The notes: generated from the sequence alone by a model not told the origin. A stretch of 64,000 bases of DNA from Pseudomonas sp. R76 (GCF_009834565.1 NZ_CP019428.1:2108001-2172000); one strand, 5' to 3'; counted from the stretch's first letter, positions 27,285 to 36,252 are shown. Numbers and translations: made by a program.

Positions 27285-28010
27285 TCAACTGGTTTTGTAG
27301 TTCACAGTGACAATCGTTGCCGACAGAAAGGCAAAGATCATGCTGATGAAGTACAAACTGTCATGGAGTGTCAGCTTGCCGTTATCGATAGCGCTGAAAC
27401 GCGAGATTGGGTTAAGGGCGATCAGGCTGTCGATCACCCAGATGGGGGCCTGACGTTCAAGTGCATCCAGCACCGAGGAAAGTGCACTGGCGGTAAGCAG
27501 CAAACCCAGGGTCAATAGGAAAGTCACCATGCGCCGGTGCGTCAGTGCGCAAATGAAGCAGCCGACAGATAAATAGCTTCCGGCGAGCAACCAACTGGCC
27601 AAAAATTGTGAGCTGATAACGAGATTGTCCGCGGCGCCCAAGTAATTGGCGATGACCACTATGGGAAATGTTAGGGTCAGGGCGATACCGCACACGAGCC
27701 AGGCGGCCAGAAACTTCCCGAGCACGCGTTCGGTTACCGTGATGGGCAGGGTGTTCATCACGTCGCGTAAGCCGGGGTTGCGTTCGTCCGACCAAAGTTG
27801 CGTCGATACAGCGGGAATCAGCAGCAAGTAGAGCCAGGGGTGCAGCTGGAAAAAGACCTGTAAGTCGCCACTGTCCTGTTCCAGCCATGGGCTCGTGTAC
27901 AACCCCAGTGTTGCGCACAACACCAGAAACGCAGCTACACTCAGGTAAGTGCCGGGTGTGCTGGCGTAACTGGCGAACTGACGTTTGAAAATGACGGGCA
28001 GCTGTTTCAA
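27285..28010 (-). CDS. ABC-2 type permease (GldF-like)
   Basis: This encodes 241 residues with six predicted membrane helices. The DERNPGLRDVMNTLPITVTERVLGKFLAAWLV block is the cytoplasmic coupling region usual for GldF/NosY-type permeases. Translation begins at a TTG codon that overlaps the stop of the ATPase gene (TTGA), so expression is coupled. With the ATPase and the GldG-like protein it forms one ABC complex; substrate unknown. Confidence 0.85.
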   Translation of the reverse strand: MKQLPVIFKRQFASYASTPGTYLSVAAFLVLCATLGLYTSPWLEQDSGDLQVFFQLHPWLYLLLIPAVSTQLWSDERNPGLRDVMNTLPITVTERVLGKFLAAWLVCGIALTLTFPIVVIANYLGAADNLVISSQFLASWLLAGSYLSVGCFICALTHRRMVTFLLTLGLLLTASALSSVLDALERQAPIWVIDSLIALNPISRFSAIDNGKLTLHDSLYFISMIFAFLSATIVTVNYKTS

Positions 28011-28933
28011 GGGCTTACCTCTTGGCTCAGATGGTGCACAACTTCGTTCAGGCGCCCTGGCTCCAGATTCAGCGAAGTTATGTTCCAGCCGCGGCTGGCA
28101 ATGAGTGCATTGATGGGGGGGTAGATGTTGTGCCCTGGCATGGCGAGAACCGTCACCTTGCCCGGTGCATGCCGGTCTTCTTCGATGCCAGCGACACCGG
28201 GTAGTACCGCCAGTGCCAGCAAGTCCAAAGGCGTTTCTGCGGCCAGGGTTACGGCGCGAAAATGCCGAGAGTTACGTTGCAGATCGAGCAGCGGGGCGTC
28301 AGCCATCAGTCGGCCTCCCGCGATAACCAGCGCACGCGTGCAGATGCTGGATAGCTCGTTGCAGTGTCGGGAGGCGATGATGACCGTCATTTCTTCGGTC
28401 AAGGAGTGGATAAGTGTCCTGAACTTAAGCAGTTGATCCGTCGCCATACCTTCAGTGGGTTCATCCAGCAGGAGCAGGCTGGGTGTATGCAGGATCGCCT
28501 GGGCGATAGCGACTTTGCGCTTCAAACCGCTGGAGAGCGTAGCGAGCGGGGCGTTGAGCACACGTGACAACTCCAGACGCATGGCCGCCCGATCTACCCG
28601 GCTGCGCTTTTCAGCGCCGCTGAAGCCTCGGATGGCAGCAATGAAGTTGAGCATGTCTTTTACCGACATTGTTTGATGGTTGAGACCATCCTGAAGTTGG
28701 TAACCCAGTGCTTTGCGTGCTTGAAGTGGATGGGTTTGGGTGTCGAACCCTTGGATGTTGATATGCCCTCCGGAAGGTTTCACCAATCCGGATATCAAGT
28801 TCAGCAGTATGGTTTTACCCGCGCCATGTTCCCCGAACAGGCCTATGCATTCTTGGCGTTGAGCGCAAAACGAGAGGTTGTTGATAACGTTTCTTTTGCC
28901 CAAGTGCTTCGTCAGGCTGCTTATCTCGAGCAT
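28007..28933 (-). CDS. ABC transporter ATP-binding protein (GldA-like)
   Basis: This encodes 308 residues. Visible motifs are Walker A GEHGAGKT (about residues 34-41), a Q-loop glutamine in LGYQLQDGLN, a degenerate signature LSSGLKRKVAIAQA instead of LSGGQ, Walker B LLLLDEPTEG, and the H-loop histidine in IIASRH. About 90 extra residues follow the ATPase core. I prefer the ATG at 28933 (MLEISSLTKHLG); an upstream ATG at 28978 is possible and neither has a strong ribosome site. It is first gene of the minus-strand unit and divergent from the coiled-coil gene. Confidence 0.85.
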   Translation of the reverse strand: MLEISSLTKHLGKRNVINNLSFCAQRQECIGLFGEHGAGKTILLNLISGLVKPSGGHINIQGFDTQTHPLQARKALGYQLQDGLNHQTMSVKDMLNFIAAIRGFSGAEKRSRVDRAAMRLELSRVLNAPLATLSSGLKRKVAIAQAILHTPSLLLLDEPTEGMATDQLLKFRTLIHSLTEEMTVIIASRHCNELSSICTRALVIAGGRLMADAPLLDLQRNSRHFRAVTLAAETPLDLLALAVLPGVAGIEEDRHAPGKVTVLAMPGHNIYPPINALIASRGWNITSLNLEPGRLNEVVHHLSQEVSP

Positions 28934-29076
28934 TTTTTTACCGAATAAGTTTTGCAGGACGTGAAATAGGCTTGCCATTTTGGTTGAACGCCGAAAAGGT
29001 TACGTTCAATCATTGCAGTTGGGAACGTGGGGGTGGCGATATCAGAAAAGTCCTACGTCAGGCCGGATAACTTGCT

Positions 29077-29127
29077 GTAACAATTACGTTGTTACGAGGC
29101 TTATTAGTGGTCGGGTTTAAACCCGAC
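29077..29127. promoter_or_regulatory. Two palindromes in the divergent region between the GldA-like and coiled-coil genes
   Basis: GTAACAATTACGTTGTTAC (29077-29095) has 7-base inverted arms, and GTCGGGTTTAAACCCGAC (29110-29127) is a perfect 18-base palindrome. The 236-base region 28934-29169 is AT-rich and must hold promoters for both directions. The palindromes look like operator sites for dimeric regulators; no regulator gene is adjacent. Nothing else is recognised in this gap. Confidence 0.5.
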
Positions 29128-29169
29128 ATTTATATAAGGTTTGTTCTTTTGTAATGAGGCCTGATTATC

Positions 29170-30282
29170 ATGATGCTTTTACGTACGCTTGTTCTTGAAC
29201 GCAACGGTCAGGACACCCCGGTCAACGGTGCCCTGCTCTGCGGGTTTACGATTGCACAAACCGATTCCAACTTTCTCGTTTATAGCCTGGATGAAGAGAC
29301 CGAGCCTGGTAACTCCAGGGTCTACATCGCGGCGTTACGTAAAAAGCTCGATCGGTATTTTCTCAGCGGTGTTGAGTCCAAGGAAGACCTGCAGGTGGCC
29401 ATGCAAGTCTTCAAGCAAATCCTCACGACGGCCGCCGCTGGCGGTACTAAGGCAACTACCGATATCGAGGCAGGAGTGCCCTTTCATTTCATCGATTTGA
29501 AAGGCTGCAAGTTGCCGCCTGCCAGGCCAGAGGATCATCATTCAATGATCATCAAGAAGGCATTGGTGATGAAGGTGATCACGTTGGGCATGTCTGCTCC
29601 CTCGTTGCCGGCCATCGAGAGTGCTTCATTGATCGTGCCGTCCATTCGCTTCTCGTCGCAAATGGTCTCGCCGGCTGCCAGAGCCTCGAACCAGCCCAAG
29701 CTCGTGGAGGTGCCTGCACTCGAGCCTGTTGTTGAAGAAGCGTTGAACCCGGCCATTGCAATAACGCAGCCGGCGCAGGTGAGTGAGGTGCCCCAAGTCC
29801 CCCAGGCCGCGCAGACAGTAGAGTTCAATGCGCCGCCCGCTCAAGCTCGTTTTGAGCCTGAGGAACCCGCCCCGTCGAAACGCCCGGCCCCGATGGAACA
29901 CGCAGCGATGCTTGAGGTTGACAGCACGCTGACCAGCCTCGCCAAGGTCGCCCAGGAGCTGACGCAACAAAAGCTCGCGGTCATCGAACGTGAGGAGGCG
30001 CTTGAGCAATGGCAGGCTGGGCTGCAGCAGGCACAGGAAGAGCTCGACCAGAAGCTCGGTGAGCTGGAGCAACGCGATACCCAGCTGCAGCGCCAGAGGG
30101 TGGAAGTTAGCCAAAAGAGCCGTGAGTTGGAGCAGCGTGAAGCACAGTTGCTGAGCCAACAAGCAGACGTTGGCGAGAAGACCGAACAGTTGACGTTGGC
30201 GATGTCGCACTTGTCGACTATGCGCCAGCGCTTGCAGGGCGTGCTTCTTGAACTGGATCAAACCCTGGATGGCCACGCGTGA
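29170..30282 (+). CDS. Uncharacterised protein with C-terminal coiled coil
   Basis: This encodes 370 residues, soluble, without signal peptide or membrane helix. Residues 1-110 form a compact mixed domain (FTIAQTDSNFLVYSLDEE.., VYIAALRKKLDRYFL) that I do not recognise; about 110-240 is a linker rich in Pro, Ala and Val; about 245-365 is a strong coiled coil with heptads of Leu and Gln (LEQREAQLLSQQADVGEKTEQL). It is preceded by a GAGG site and two ATGs in tandem (29170 and 29173). It faces the ABC operon across a shared regulatory gap, which hints at a common role but does not prove one. Confidence 0.7.
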   Translation: MMLLRTLVLERNGQDTPVNGALLCGFTIAQTDSNFLVYSLDEETEPGNSRVYIAALRKKLDRYFLSGVESKEDLQVAMQVFKQILTTAAAGGTKATTDIEAGVPFHFIDLKGCKLPPARPEDHHSMIIKKALVMKVITLGMSAPSLPAIESASLIVPSIRFSSQMVSPAARASNQPKLVEVPALEPVVEEALNPAIAITQPAQVSEVPQVPQAAQTVEFNAPPAQARFEPEEPAPSKRPAPMEHAAMLEVDSTLTSLAKVAQELTQQKLAVIEREEALEQWQAGLQQAQEELDQKLGELEQRDTQLQRQRVEVSQKSRELEQREAQLLSQQADVGEKTEQLTLAMSHLSTMRQRLQGVLLELDQTLDGHA

Positions 30283-30401
30283 ATTGATGCGTTTTACGAC
30301 CTGGCTACTTTGCCGGGTTCATTTATCATCAACCCCTGCCAGCCGACGCCAATGCTTGAGGCAGCGGTGTAACGGCATTATTGGACATTGCCTGGGGATG
30401 C

Positions 30402-30881
30402 ATGCGTTTGAGTACCAAGCTGATAACCAAAGAAGGTCATGAAGCGCTGAAAAAAGAGCTGGATTACCTGTGGCGTGAAAAGCGTCCGGACACCACCCGC
30501 AAGGTGACCTGGGCGGCTTCCCTGGGGGATCGTAGCGAGAACGCGGATTACCAGTACAACAAGAAGCTGCTGCGTGAGATTGATCGGCGGGTGCGCTATT
30601 TGCGCAAGCGGCTGGAAGATATGCGGGTGGTGGAATACATGCCCGAGCAGGAAGGGAAGGTGTTCTTCGGTGCGTGGGTCGATATCGAAAACGAGCAGGG
30701 CGAAACCAAGCGGTTCCGAATCGTCGGCTATGACGAAATTTATGAGCGCATGGACTACATCTCCATCGATTCGCCCATGGCCCGCGCACTGCTGCGTAAG
30801 GAGGTTGACGATGAAGCGATCGTGCAAACCCCGAATGGCGATGTGTGTTGGTGGATTACCGCTATCGAGTATGTGAAGTAG
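30402..30881 (+). CDS. greB: Transcription elongation factor GreB
   Basis: This encodes 159 residues (E. coli 158). The N-terminal coiled-coil finger includes GHEALKKELDYLWREKRPDTTRKVTWAASLGDRSENADYQYNKK, whose acidic residues at the tip (in DRSENAD) stimulate transcript cleavage by stalled RNA polymerase; the C-terminal FKBP-like domain follows with FFGAWVDIENEQGETKRFRIVGYDE. I use the internal ATG at 30402 to match the family start. It is followed by the convergent exporter permease gene. Confidence 0.96.
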   Translation: MRLSTKLITKEGHEALKKELDYLWREKRPDTTRKVTWAASLGDRSENADYQYNKKLLREIDRRVRYLRKRLEDMRVVEYMPEQEGKVFFGAWVDIENEQGETKRFRIVGYDEIYERMDYISIDSPMARALLRKEVDDEAIVQTPNGDVCWWITAIEYVK

Positions 30882-30924
30882 ACGATGGCCGGCACGCAGC
30901 AGCGCGTGCTGGCCATCGGCCTTT

Positions 30925-33435
30925 TCAGCCTTCGCGCAACACCGTCAACGGGCTTGCATTCAATGCGCGGCGTGTACCGAATACTCCGGCACCACCGATC
31001 AGCACGGCGCCGATCACCGGCAACAGTATCAGCCACGGGTGAGGGTGCCAGGCCAGGTCAAACGCGTAACGGTACAGTACCCAGGTCACCAGCTCGGTAC
31101 CCAGCGCTGCCAGCAGGCCGCTGACCGCGCCCAGCAAGCCGAACTCTATACGTCGCGCCTTGACCAGCAACTTGCGCTCCGCGCCCAGCGCACGTAACAG
31201 CGCGCCTTGGCGAATCCGCTCATCCAGGGTGGCCTGCAAGCCGGAAAACAGCACTGCCATGCCCGCTGCCAAGACAAATAACAGCACGTATTCCACCGCC
31301 AGGGTCACTTGGGCGAGGATGCTGCGCAACTGCTCAAGCAACGCCTCAACCTGCAGGATCGTAACAGCTGGAAACGCGCGGGACAGGTCGACGATCTGCT
31401 GGTCATGACCCGGCGCGAGGTAGAAGCTGGTCAGGTAGGTCGCGGGCAGGTCCTTCAAGGTGCCCGGCTGGAAGATCATGAAGAAGTTGGGCTGGAAGTT
31501 GTCCCAGTTGATCGTCCGCAGGCTGGTGACACGCGCTTCGCGGTTCTCCCCACCGATGGTGAACACCAGACGATCGTTCAGCTTGAGCTTCAGGCTTTCA
31601 GCGACTTTGGCCTCCACTGACACCCCGGGAATTTCATCACTCGGTTGCTGCGTCCACCAGGAACCTGCGGTCAAGACGTTGCCCGGTGGCAGGTCGGCTG
31701 CCCACGTCAGGCTCAAGTCACGTTGCACGGCACGGTCACCGCTGGAGTCCTTGCTGACGATCTGCTGCACCGGCTCGCCATTGATGCTGATCAAGCGCCC
31801 CGGTATCACCGGATACAACGGCGCCGCTTGAGCCTGCACCTCCAGCAGACGCGCGCCAAAGGCCTCCTTGTCGGCCGGCAGGATGTTCAGGGCGAAATAA
31901 TTGGGCGCGTCCTTGGGCAACTGGTTTTGCCAGGTGTCGAGCAGCTCGCCGCGCAACAGCGCGATCAAGCCCATGGACAACAGGATCAAGCCAAACGCCA
32001 GGGATTGCCCGGCCGCTGCCAACGGATGACGCAGCAATTGGCCCAGGCCCAGGCGCCAGGGCAGGGTGGCGCGTGCCAATAAGCGCCGCAGGCTTTGCAG
32101 CAACAACAGCAGCAAGCCGCCGAGGATCAGCGCAGCTACGACACCGCCGCCCAGTAACGCGAAGGTCAATACCAGGTCGAGGCTCAGTCGCCACATGATC
32201 AGGCCAAGCGCGAACAGCGCCGCGCCATACACCATCCAGGTACTGGAAGGGATCGGCAGCAAGTCACGGCGTAACACCCGCAACGGTGGCACACGACCCA
32301 GCGCCGCCAGGGGCGGCAGGGCGAAGCCGGCGAGGGCGACCAGGCCGGTGCCGATGCCCGCAACCGCCGGCAGCAACCCGCCGGGCGGTACGTCTGCCGG
32401 CAGCAGGTCGTGAAGGAAGTAGAACAGGCCAAACTGCGCCAGCCAGCCGAGCAGGGCACCGGCCAGGCTCGCCGCCAGGCCCAAAACGCTGAGTTGCAGG
32501 CTGAACAGCAACATCGCTTCGCGTCGTGACAGACCCAGGCAGCGCAGCAGTGCACTGGCGTCGAAACGGCGGCTGGCAAAACGGTTGGCCGACAGCGCCA
32601 CCGCCACACCGGCCAGCAGCACTGCGACGAGGCTGGCCATGTTCAGGTAGCGTTCGGCCTTGCCCAGGGCGCCGCCGATTTGCTGGTTACCGTCTCGCGA
32701 ATCCTGCAAGCGCTGGTTGGCGGCAAGCCCTGGCTTGACCAGGTCGCGGTAGGTCTGCAGCGCCGTACTGCCTTGAGGCGCGCGCCACAGTTCACGGTAG
32801 CTGACGCGGCTGCCGGGCTGGACCACGCCGGTAGCGTCCAGGTCTGCCAGGTTGATCATCACCCGTGGCGTAAGGCTGTAGAAGTTGCCGGCGCGGTCGG
32901 GCTCATACGTCAGGATGTGCGTCAGGCGCAGGGTCTTGTTGCCGACATCAATGTCATCGCCGACTTTCAGGTCCAGTGCTGTCAGCAGGCGTGCTTCCAC
33001 CCAGGCCTCGCCGGGCGTGGGGCCGCCACCCGCTGTTTCAGCGCCGAAGGGCTGCGTGGCACTTTTGAGCTCGCCACGCAGCGGGTATTGCTCGTTGACC
33101 GCCTTGATACTGGAAAGCTGGATGCCGTTGTCTGTGGCGATGACGCTGGAGAACTCGACGATGCGTGCGTGATCCAGGCCTAGCTCAAGGCCGGATTTGA
33201 TTTGCTCGGGCCGGGCCGGCGAGCTGCCTTCGAGCACCAGGTCGGCACCGAGGAAATCGGTGGCACGCAACAGCATGGCACCGTTGAGGCGCGCGCCGAA
33301 GTAGCCGATGGCGGTGCTGGCCGCCACCGCTACCACGAGGGCGAAAAACAACACGCGCAACTCGCCGGCGCGGGCATCGCGCAGCAATTGACGCATGGCA
33401 AGGCTGAACAGGCGCAACAGCGGCAAACGTGCCAT
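30925..33435 (-). CDS. FtsX-family ABC transporter permease (YbbP-like)
   Basis: This encodes 836 residues. The protein has an N-terminal membrane helix, a large periplasmic domain, a first FtsX four-helix module, several central helices (about 400-500), a second periplasmic domain and a C-terminal FtsX module with LRALGAERKLLVKARRIEFGLLGAVSGLLAA. This is the layout of YbbP. The ATG at 33435 shares one base with the TGA of the ATPase gene, so the pair is coupled. By analogy with E. coli ybbA-ybbP-tesA it probably moves a lipid-type or envelope substrate. Confidence 0.9.
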   Translation of the reverse strand: MARLPLLRLFSLAMRQLLRDARAGELRVLFFALVVAVAASTAIGYFGARLNGAMLLRATDFLGADLVLEGSSPARPEQIKSGLELGLDHARIVEFSSVIATDNGIQLSSIKAVNEQYPLRGELKSATQPFGAETAGGGPTPGEAWVEARLLTALDLKVGDDIDVGNKTLRLTHILTYEPDRAGNFYSLTPRVMINLADLDATGVVQPGSRVSYRELWRAPQGSTALQTYRDLVKPGLAANQRLQDSRDGNQQIGGALGKAERYLNMASLVAVLLAGVAVALSANRFASRRFDASALLRCLGLSRREAMLLFSLQLSVLGLAASLAGALLGWLAQFGLFYFLHDLLPADVPPGGLLPAVAGIGTGLVALAGFALPPLAALGRVPPLRVLRRDLLPIPSSTWMVYGAALFALGLIMWRLSLDLVLTFALLGGGVVAALILGGLLLLLLQSLRRLLARATLPWRLGLGQLLRHPLAAAGQSLAFGLILLSMGLIALLRGELLDTWQNQLPKDAPNYFALNILPADKEAFGARLLEVQAQAAPLYPVIPGRLISINGEPVQQIVSKDSSGDRAVQRDLSLTWAADLPPGNVLTAGSWWTQQPSDEIPGVSVEAKVAESLKLKLNDRLVFTIGGENREARVTSLRTINWDNFQPNFFMIFQPGTLKDLPATYLTSFYLAPGHDQQIVDLSRAFPAVTILQVEALLEQLRSILAQVTLAVEYVLLFVLAAGMAVLFSGLQATLDERIRQGALLRALGAERKLLVKARRIEFGLLGAVSGLLAALGTELVTWVLYRYAFDLAWHPHPWLILLPVIGAVLIGGAGVFGTRRALNASPLTVLREG

Positions 33436-34118
33436 CAAGGCTCCAGGGGCGCGACCATCAGGCCGGCTTCAAGGCGGATCAGGCGTCGGCAACGGTGGGC
33501 CAGGCGCTCGTCGTGGGTCACCAGCACCAGGGTCGTGCCGCTCTCTTTATTGAGTTCGAACAGCAGGTCGCTGATACGCTCGCCGGTGTGGCTGTCGAGG
33601 TTGCCGGTGGGTTCATCGGCGAACAGCACGTCCGGCTCGGCGGCAAATGCGCGGGCAATGGCGACCCGTTGTTGCTCGCCGCCGGACAGCTGGCGCGGCG
33701 AGTGGGTGAGGCGCTGGCCCAGGCCGACGCGCTCCAGCAGGTGCCGGGCGCGCTCGCGGGCGTCTTTGCGGCCGTCCAGCTCCAGCGGCAGCATGACGTT
33801 TTCCAGCGCGTTGAGGCTGTCGAGCAGTTGGAATGACTGGAAGACGAAGCCCACGTGCTCGGCGCGGATGCGCGCCCGCTGGTCTTCGTCGAGGGTGCTC
33901 AAGGCTTGCCCGGCGAGCGTGACTTCACCGCTGCTGGGCAGGTCGAGGCCGGCCAGCAGGCCGAGGAGGGTGGATTTACCGGAACCTGAGCTGCCGACGA
34001 TAGCCAGGCTATCGCCCTTGTTCAGTTCCAGGCTCAGTTCGTGCAGGATAGTCAGTTCACCTTCCGCGCTGGGAACCACTTTGCTAAGGTTCCGCGCGGT
34101 GAGAATGCTTGCGCCCAT
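33435..34118 (-). CDS. ABC transporter ATP-binding protein (YbbA-like)
   Basis: This encodes 227 residues. All ABC motifs are intact: Walker A GSSGSGKST, Q-loop FVFQSFQLL, signature LSGGEQQRVAIARA, Walker B VLFADEPTGNLD and H-loop in VTHDERLA. It belongs to the MacB/LolD/YbbA class that serves FtsX-type permeases, encoded next door. I start at ATG 34118 (MGASILTARN); the frame continues upstream across tesA but that is a shadow. Its start lies only 10 bases from the divergent tesA start. Confidence 0.93.
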   Translation of the reverse strand: MGASILTARNLSKVVPSAEGELTILHELSLELNKGDSLAIVGSSGSGKSTLLGLLAGLDLPSSGEVTLAGQALSTLDEDQRARIRAEHVGFVFQSFQLLDSLNALENVMLPLELDGRKDARERARHLLERVGLGQRLTHSPRQLSGGEQQRVAIARAFAAEPDVLFADEPTGNLDSHTGERISDLLFELNKESGTTLVLVTHDERLAHRCRRLIRLEAGLMVAPLEP

Positions 34119-34128
34119 GGAGAATCCG

Positions 34129-34734
34129 ATGCGAATGTGGTTTTTGAGTGCTGGCCTGGCCTTGATGTGCATGGCCCAGAACGCAGCGGCGGGTACAGTC
34201 CTGATCGTTGGCGATAGTATCAGTGCCGGTTTCGGCCTGGATACCAGCAAAGGGTGGGTGGCGTTGCTGGAACAACGGCTCAAGCAGGAAGGTTTCGACG
34301 ATAAAGTGGTCAACGCGTCCATCAGCGGTGACACCAGCGCCGGAGGGCTCGCGCGGCTGCCGGCGGCGCTTGCAGAGCATAAACCCGAGCTCGTGATCCT
34401 CGAGTTGGGTGGTAACGATGGCCTGCGTGGGCAGCCGCCAGCGCAATTGAAACAAAATCTTGCGTCGATGATCGACCAGTCCAGGGCCAGTGGTGCCAAG
34501 GTGCTGTTGTTGGGCATGCAATTGCCGCCCAATTACGGGCCGAAATACACCACGGCGTTCGCCGAGGTCTACGGGGCCCTGGCCAAGGAAAAAAGCATCC
34601 CGCTGGTGCCGTTTTTCCTTGAAGGCGTGGGCGGTCATCCGGAGTTGATGCAGGCAGATCAACTGCACCCGGCGGTCGGCGCGCAGGGCAAGTTGCTGGA
34701 AAATGTCTGGCCGACGCTAAAACCGCTGCTATGA
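34129..34734 (+). CDS. tesA: TesA-like arylesterase/lysophospholipase (SGNH hydrolase)
   Basis: This encodes 201 residues. The signal peptide MRMWFLSAGLALMCMAQNAAA sends it to the periplasm. The SGNH blocks are all visible: GDSISAGFGL (nucleophile Ser), GD and the Gly oxyanion region, GGNDGLRG (Asn), and DQLHPAVGA (catalytic Asp and His). It hydrolyses acyl-thioesters, aryl esters and lysophospholipids. The ribosome site GGAGAAT overlaps the region of the divergent YbbA-like start, and the gene pair order matches ybbA-tesA of E. coli. Confidence 0.93.
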   Translation: MRMWFLSAGLALMCMAQNAAAGTVLIVGDSISAGFGLDTSKGWVALLEQRLKQEGFDDKVVNASISGDTSAGGLARLPAALAEHKPELVILELGGNDGLRGQPPAQLKQNLASMIDQSRASGAKVLLLGMQLPPNYGPKYTTAFAEVYGALAKEKSIPLVPFFLEGVGGHPELMQADQLHPAVGAQGKLLENVWPTLKPLL

Positions 34735-34792
34735 CGCTTTTCTACCGGCAGGCTTTCGGCTAAGGTGGCGCCCCCCCGATCTGGAGCCCCCG

Positions 34793-35083
34793 ATGTCGCG
34801 CCCTGCCTGGTCCCTGTTCAACTACCAACTGATCGAGCCTGACGAGCAGCTGGATCTGTTCGCCTGCCAGGAAGTCCGGGTGCATCTGGTTGCGCGTCAA
34901 CTGGAGCTGGGCGGCTCGATCGACCGCACGCTCTGCGGCACGTTGCTGCCGGCGCAACCGCGCTGGTCGTCGGTGGATCGCGCGATCTTCCAGGACCAGC
35001 GGCTGTGCCCACTGTGCCGGGCCATTCTCGAATCGCAAAAGCGCGGCACGCCGCTGATCTGGCCGGAGCTGCGCTTCGAATAG
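34793..35083 (+). CDS. Uncharacterised small protein with a CxxC motif
   Basis: This encodes 96 residues, acidic and soluble. It carries one CPLC motif near the C-terminus (RLCPLCRAILESQKRG) plus single cysteines in DLFACQE and TLCGTL; the four could bind zinc. It starts 58 bases after tesA and seems to have its own promoter region. I do not recognise the family; a conserved hypothetical protein sits here in P. aeruginosa too, from memory. Confidence 0.7.
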   Translation: MSRPAWSLFNYQLIEPDEQLDLFACQEVRVHLVARQLELGGSIDRTLCGTLLPAQPRWSSVDRAIFQDQRLCPLCRAILESQKRGTPLIWPELRFE

Positions 35084-35167
35084 CAGCGGGGCGCACTGAT
35101 GCTTGAAGCGTGCTTCACGTATACAATCAGTTTTTCCCTACCCGTCGTTCTGCGAAGGATTTTCCGG

Positions 35168-36139
35168 ATGTTGTCGCGCCTCTCCGTCGTTACCTGCTGC
35201 CTGTCTCTTGCTGCCGTCTGTGCAGCCGGTTCGGCGTCAGCCTTGCAGTTGCCCCTGCCGCCGCCGGGCGAAGACATCGTTGGCCAGGTCCAGGTGATCA
35301 AGGCCAAGTACGAAGACACCTTTGCTGACCTCGGCACCACCTATGACCTGGGCTATTCGGAAATGGTCGCGGCCAACCCTGGTGTTGATGCCTGGCTGCC
35401 CGGTGCAGGCACCGAGATTGTGCTGCCCACCCGGTTTATCCTGCCGCCCGGCCCCCGCGAAGGCATTGTGATCAACTTGGCCGAATACCGGCTTTACTAC
35501 TATCCCAAGGGGCAGAACGTGGTTTACACGTTCCCGTTGGGCATTGGTCGTGAAGGCTGGGGTTCGCCGGTTGCGCACACCACCATCACCGGCAAAATCC
35601 CCAACCCGACCTGGACGCCACCCGCGTCGATCAAGGCCGAGCATGCCGCCAATGGCGATCCACTGCCTAACGTAGTGCCTGCCGGGCCGGACAACCCATT
35701 GGGGCCGTTCAAATTCACCTTGGGGACGCCGGGTTACTTGATCCACGGTTCCAACATGAAATTTGGTATCGGTACGCGTACAAGCCACGGCTGCTTCCGC
35801 ATGTTTAACAACAATGTGCTGGAAATGGCCGACATGGTGCCGGTCGGCACGTCGGTGCGCATTATCAACGATGCCTACAAGTTCGGCAGCAGTGGCGGCA
35901 AGGTCTACCTCGAAGCCCATACGCCACTGAATGATGACGGCACACCGTCGGTGGTCGACAAACACACCGCGGTCATCAATGCCCTGCTCAAGCGCGAAGA
36001 CCTGGCTAACAACCTGCGGGTCAATTGGGACCAGGTGCGTGACGTAGTGGCGGCCGAAGATGGTTTGCCGACAGAGATCGGTGTACCGGGCGCCAATGCG
36101 CCGGTGGCGTCGAGCACGCCGGTCGATCTGCAGCAGTAG
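35168..36139 (+). CDS. L,D-transpeptidase (YkuD domain), ErfK/YbiS type
   Basis: This encodes 323 residues. A signal peptide (MLSRLSVVTCCLSLAAVCAAGSASA) precedes a LysM-like module (about 45-95, YEDTFADLGTTYDLGYSEMVAANPGV) and a YkuD domain containing the catalytic HGS...TSHGCFRM pattern with the nucleophilic Cys. Such enzymes attach lipoproteins to peptidoglycan or form 3-3 crosslinks. Next door, on the opposite strand, is oprI, a Braun-type lipoprotein, a likely substrate. The start follows GAAGGA. The last 60 residues are a variable tail. Confidence 0.93.
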   Translation: MLSRLSVVTCCLSLAAVCAAGSASALQLPLPPPGEDIVGQVQVIKAKYEDTFADLGTTYDLGYSEMVAANPGVDAWLPGAGTEIVLPTRFILPPGPREGIVINLAEYRLYYYPKGQNVVYTFPLGIGREGWGSPVAHTTITGKIPNPTWTPPASIKAEHAANGDPLPNVVPAGPDNPLGPFKFTLGTPGYLIHGSNMKFGIGTRTSHGCFRMFNNNVLEMADMVPVGTSVRIINDAYKFGSSGGKVYLEAHTPLNDDGTPSVVDKHTAVINALLKREDLANNLRVNWDQVRDVVAAEDGLPTEIGVPGANAPVASSTPVDLQQ

Positions 36140-36150
36140 CCTGCTCGATC

Positions 36151-36187
36151 AAAGCCCGCCACAGCCTTGTGCTGCGGCGGGCTTTTT
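36151..36187 (+). terminator. Terminator after the L,D-transpeptidase gene
   Basis: AAAGCCCGCC and GGCGGGCTTTTT form a long GC-rich stem with a short loop, ending in T residues, 11 bases after the stop codon. Confidence 0.9.
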
Positions 36188-36220
36188 ATTGCCTGAGTTT
36201 CAGGCCTGAATCCCAGGCAT

Positions 36221-36252
36221 AAAAAAAGCCGACCCAAGAATGGATCGGCTTG
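36221..36252 (-). terminator. Terminator of oprI
   Basis: On the minus strand AAGCCGATCC pairs with GGGTCGGCTT (one mismatch) and is followed by seven T residues, 20 bases after the oprI stop. Confidence 0.85.

Noticed and set aside
25524-28933. Reading the ABC unit as a nitrous oxide (NosDFY) or gliding system
   Set aside because: No nos genes are nearby and no other gliding genes exist here; only the general GldA/F/G resemblance is supported.
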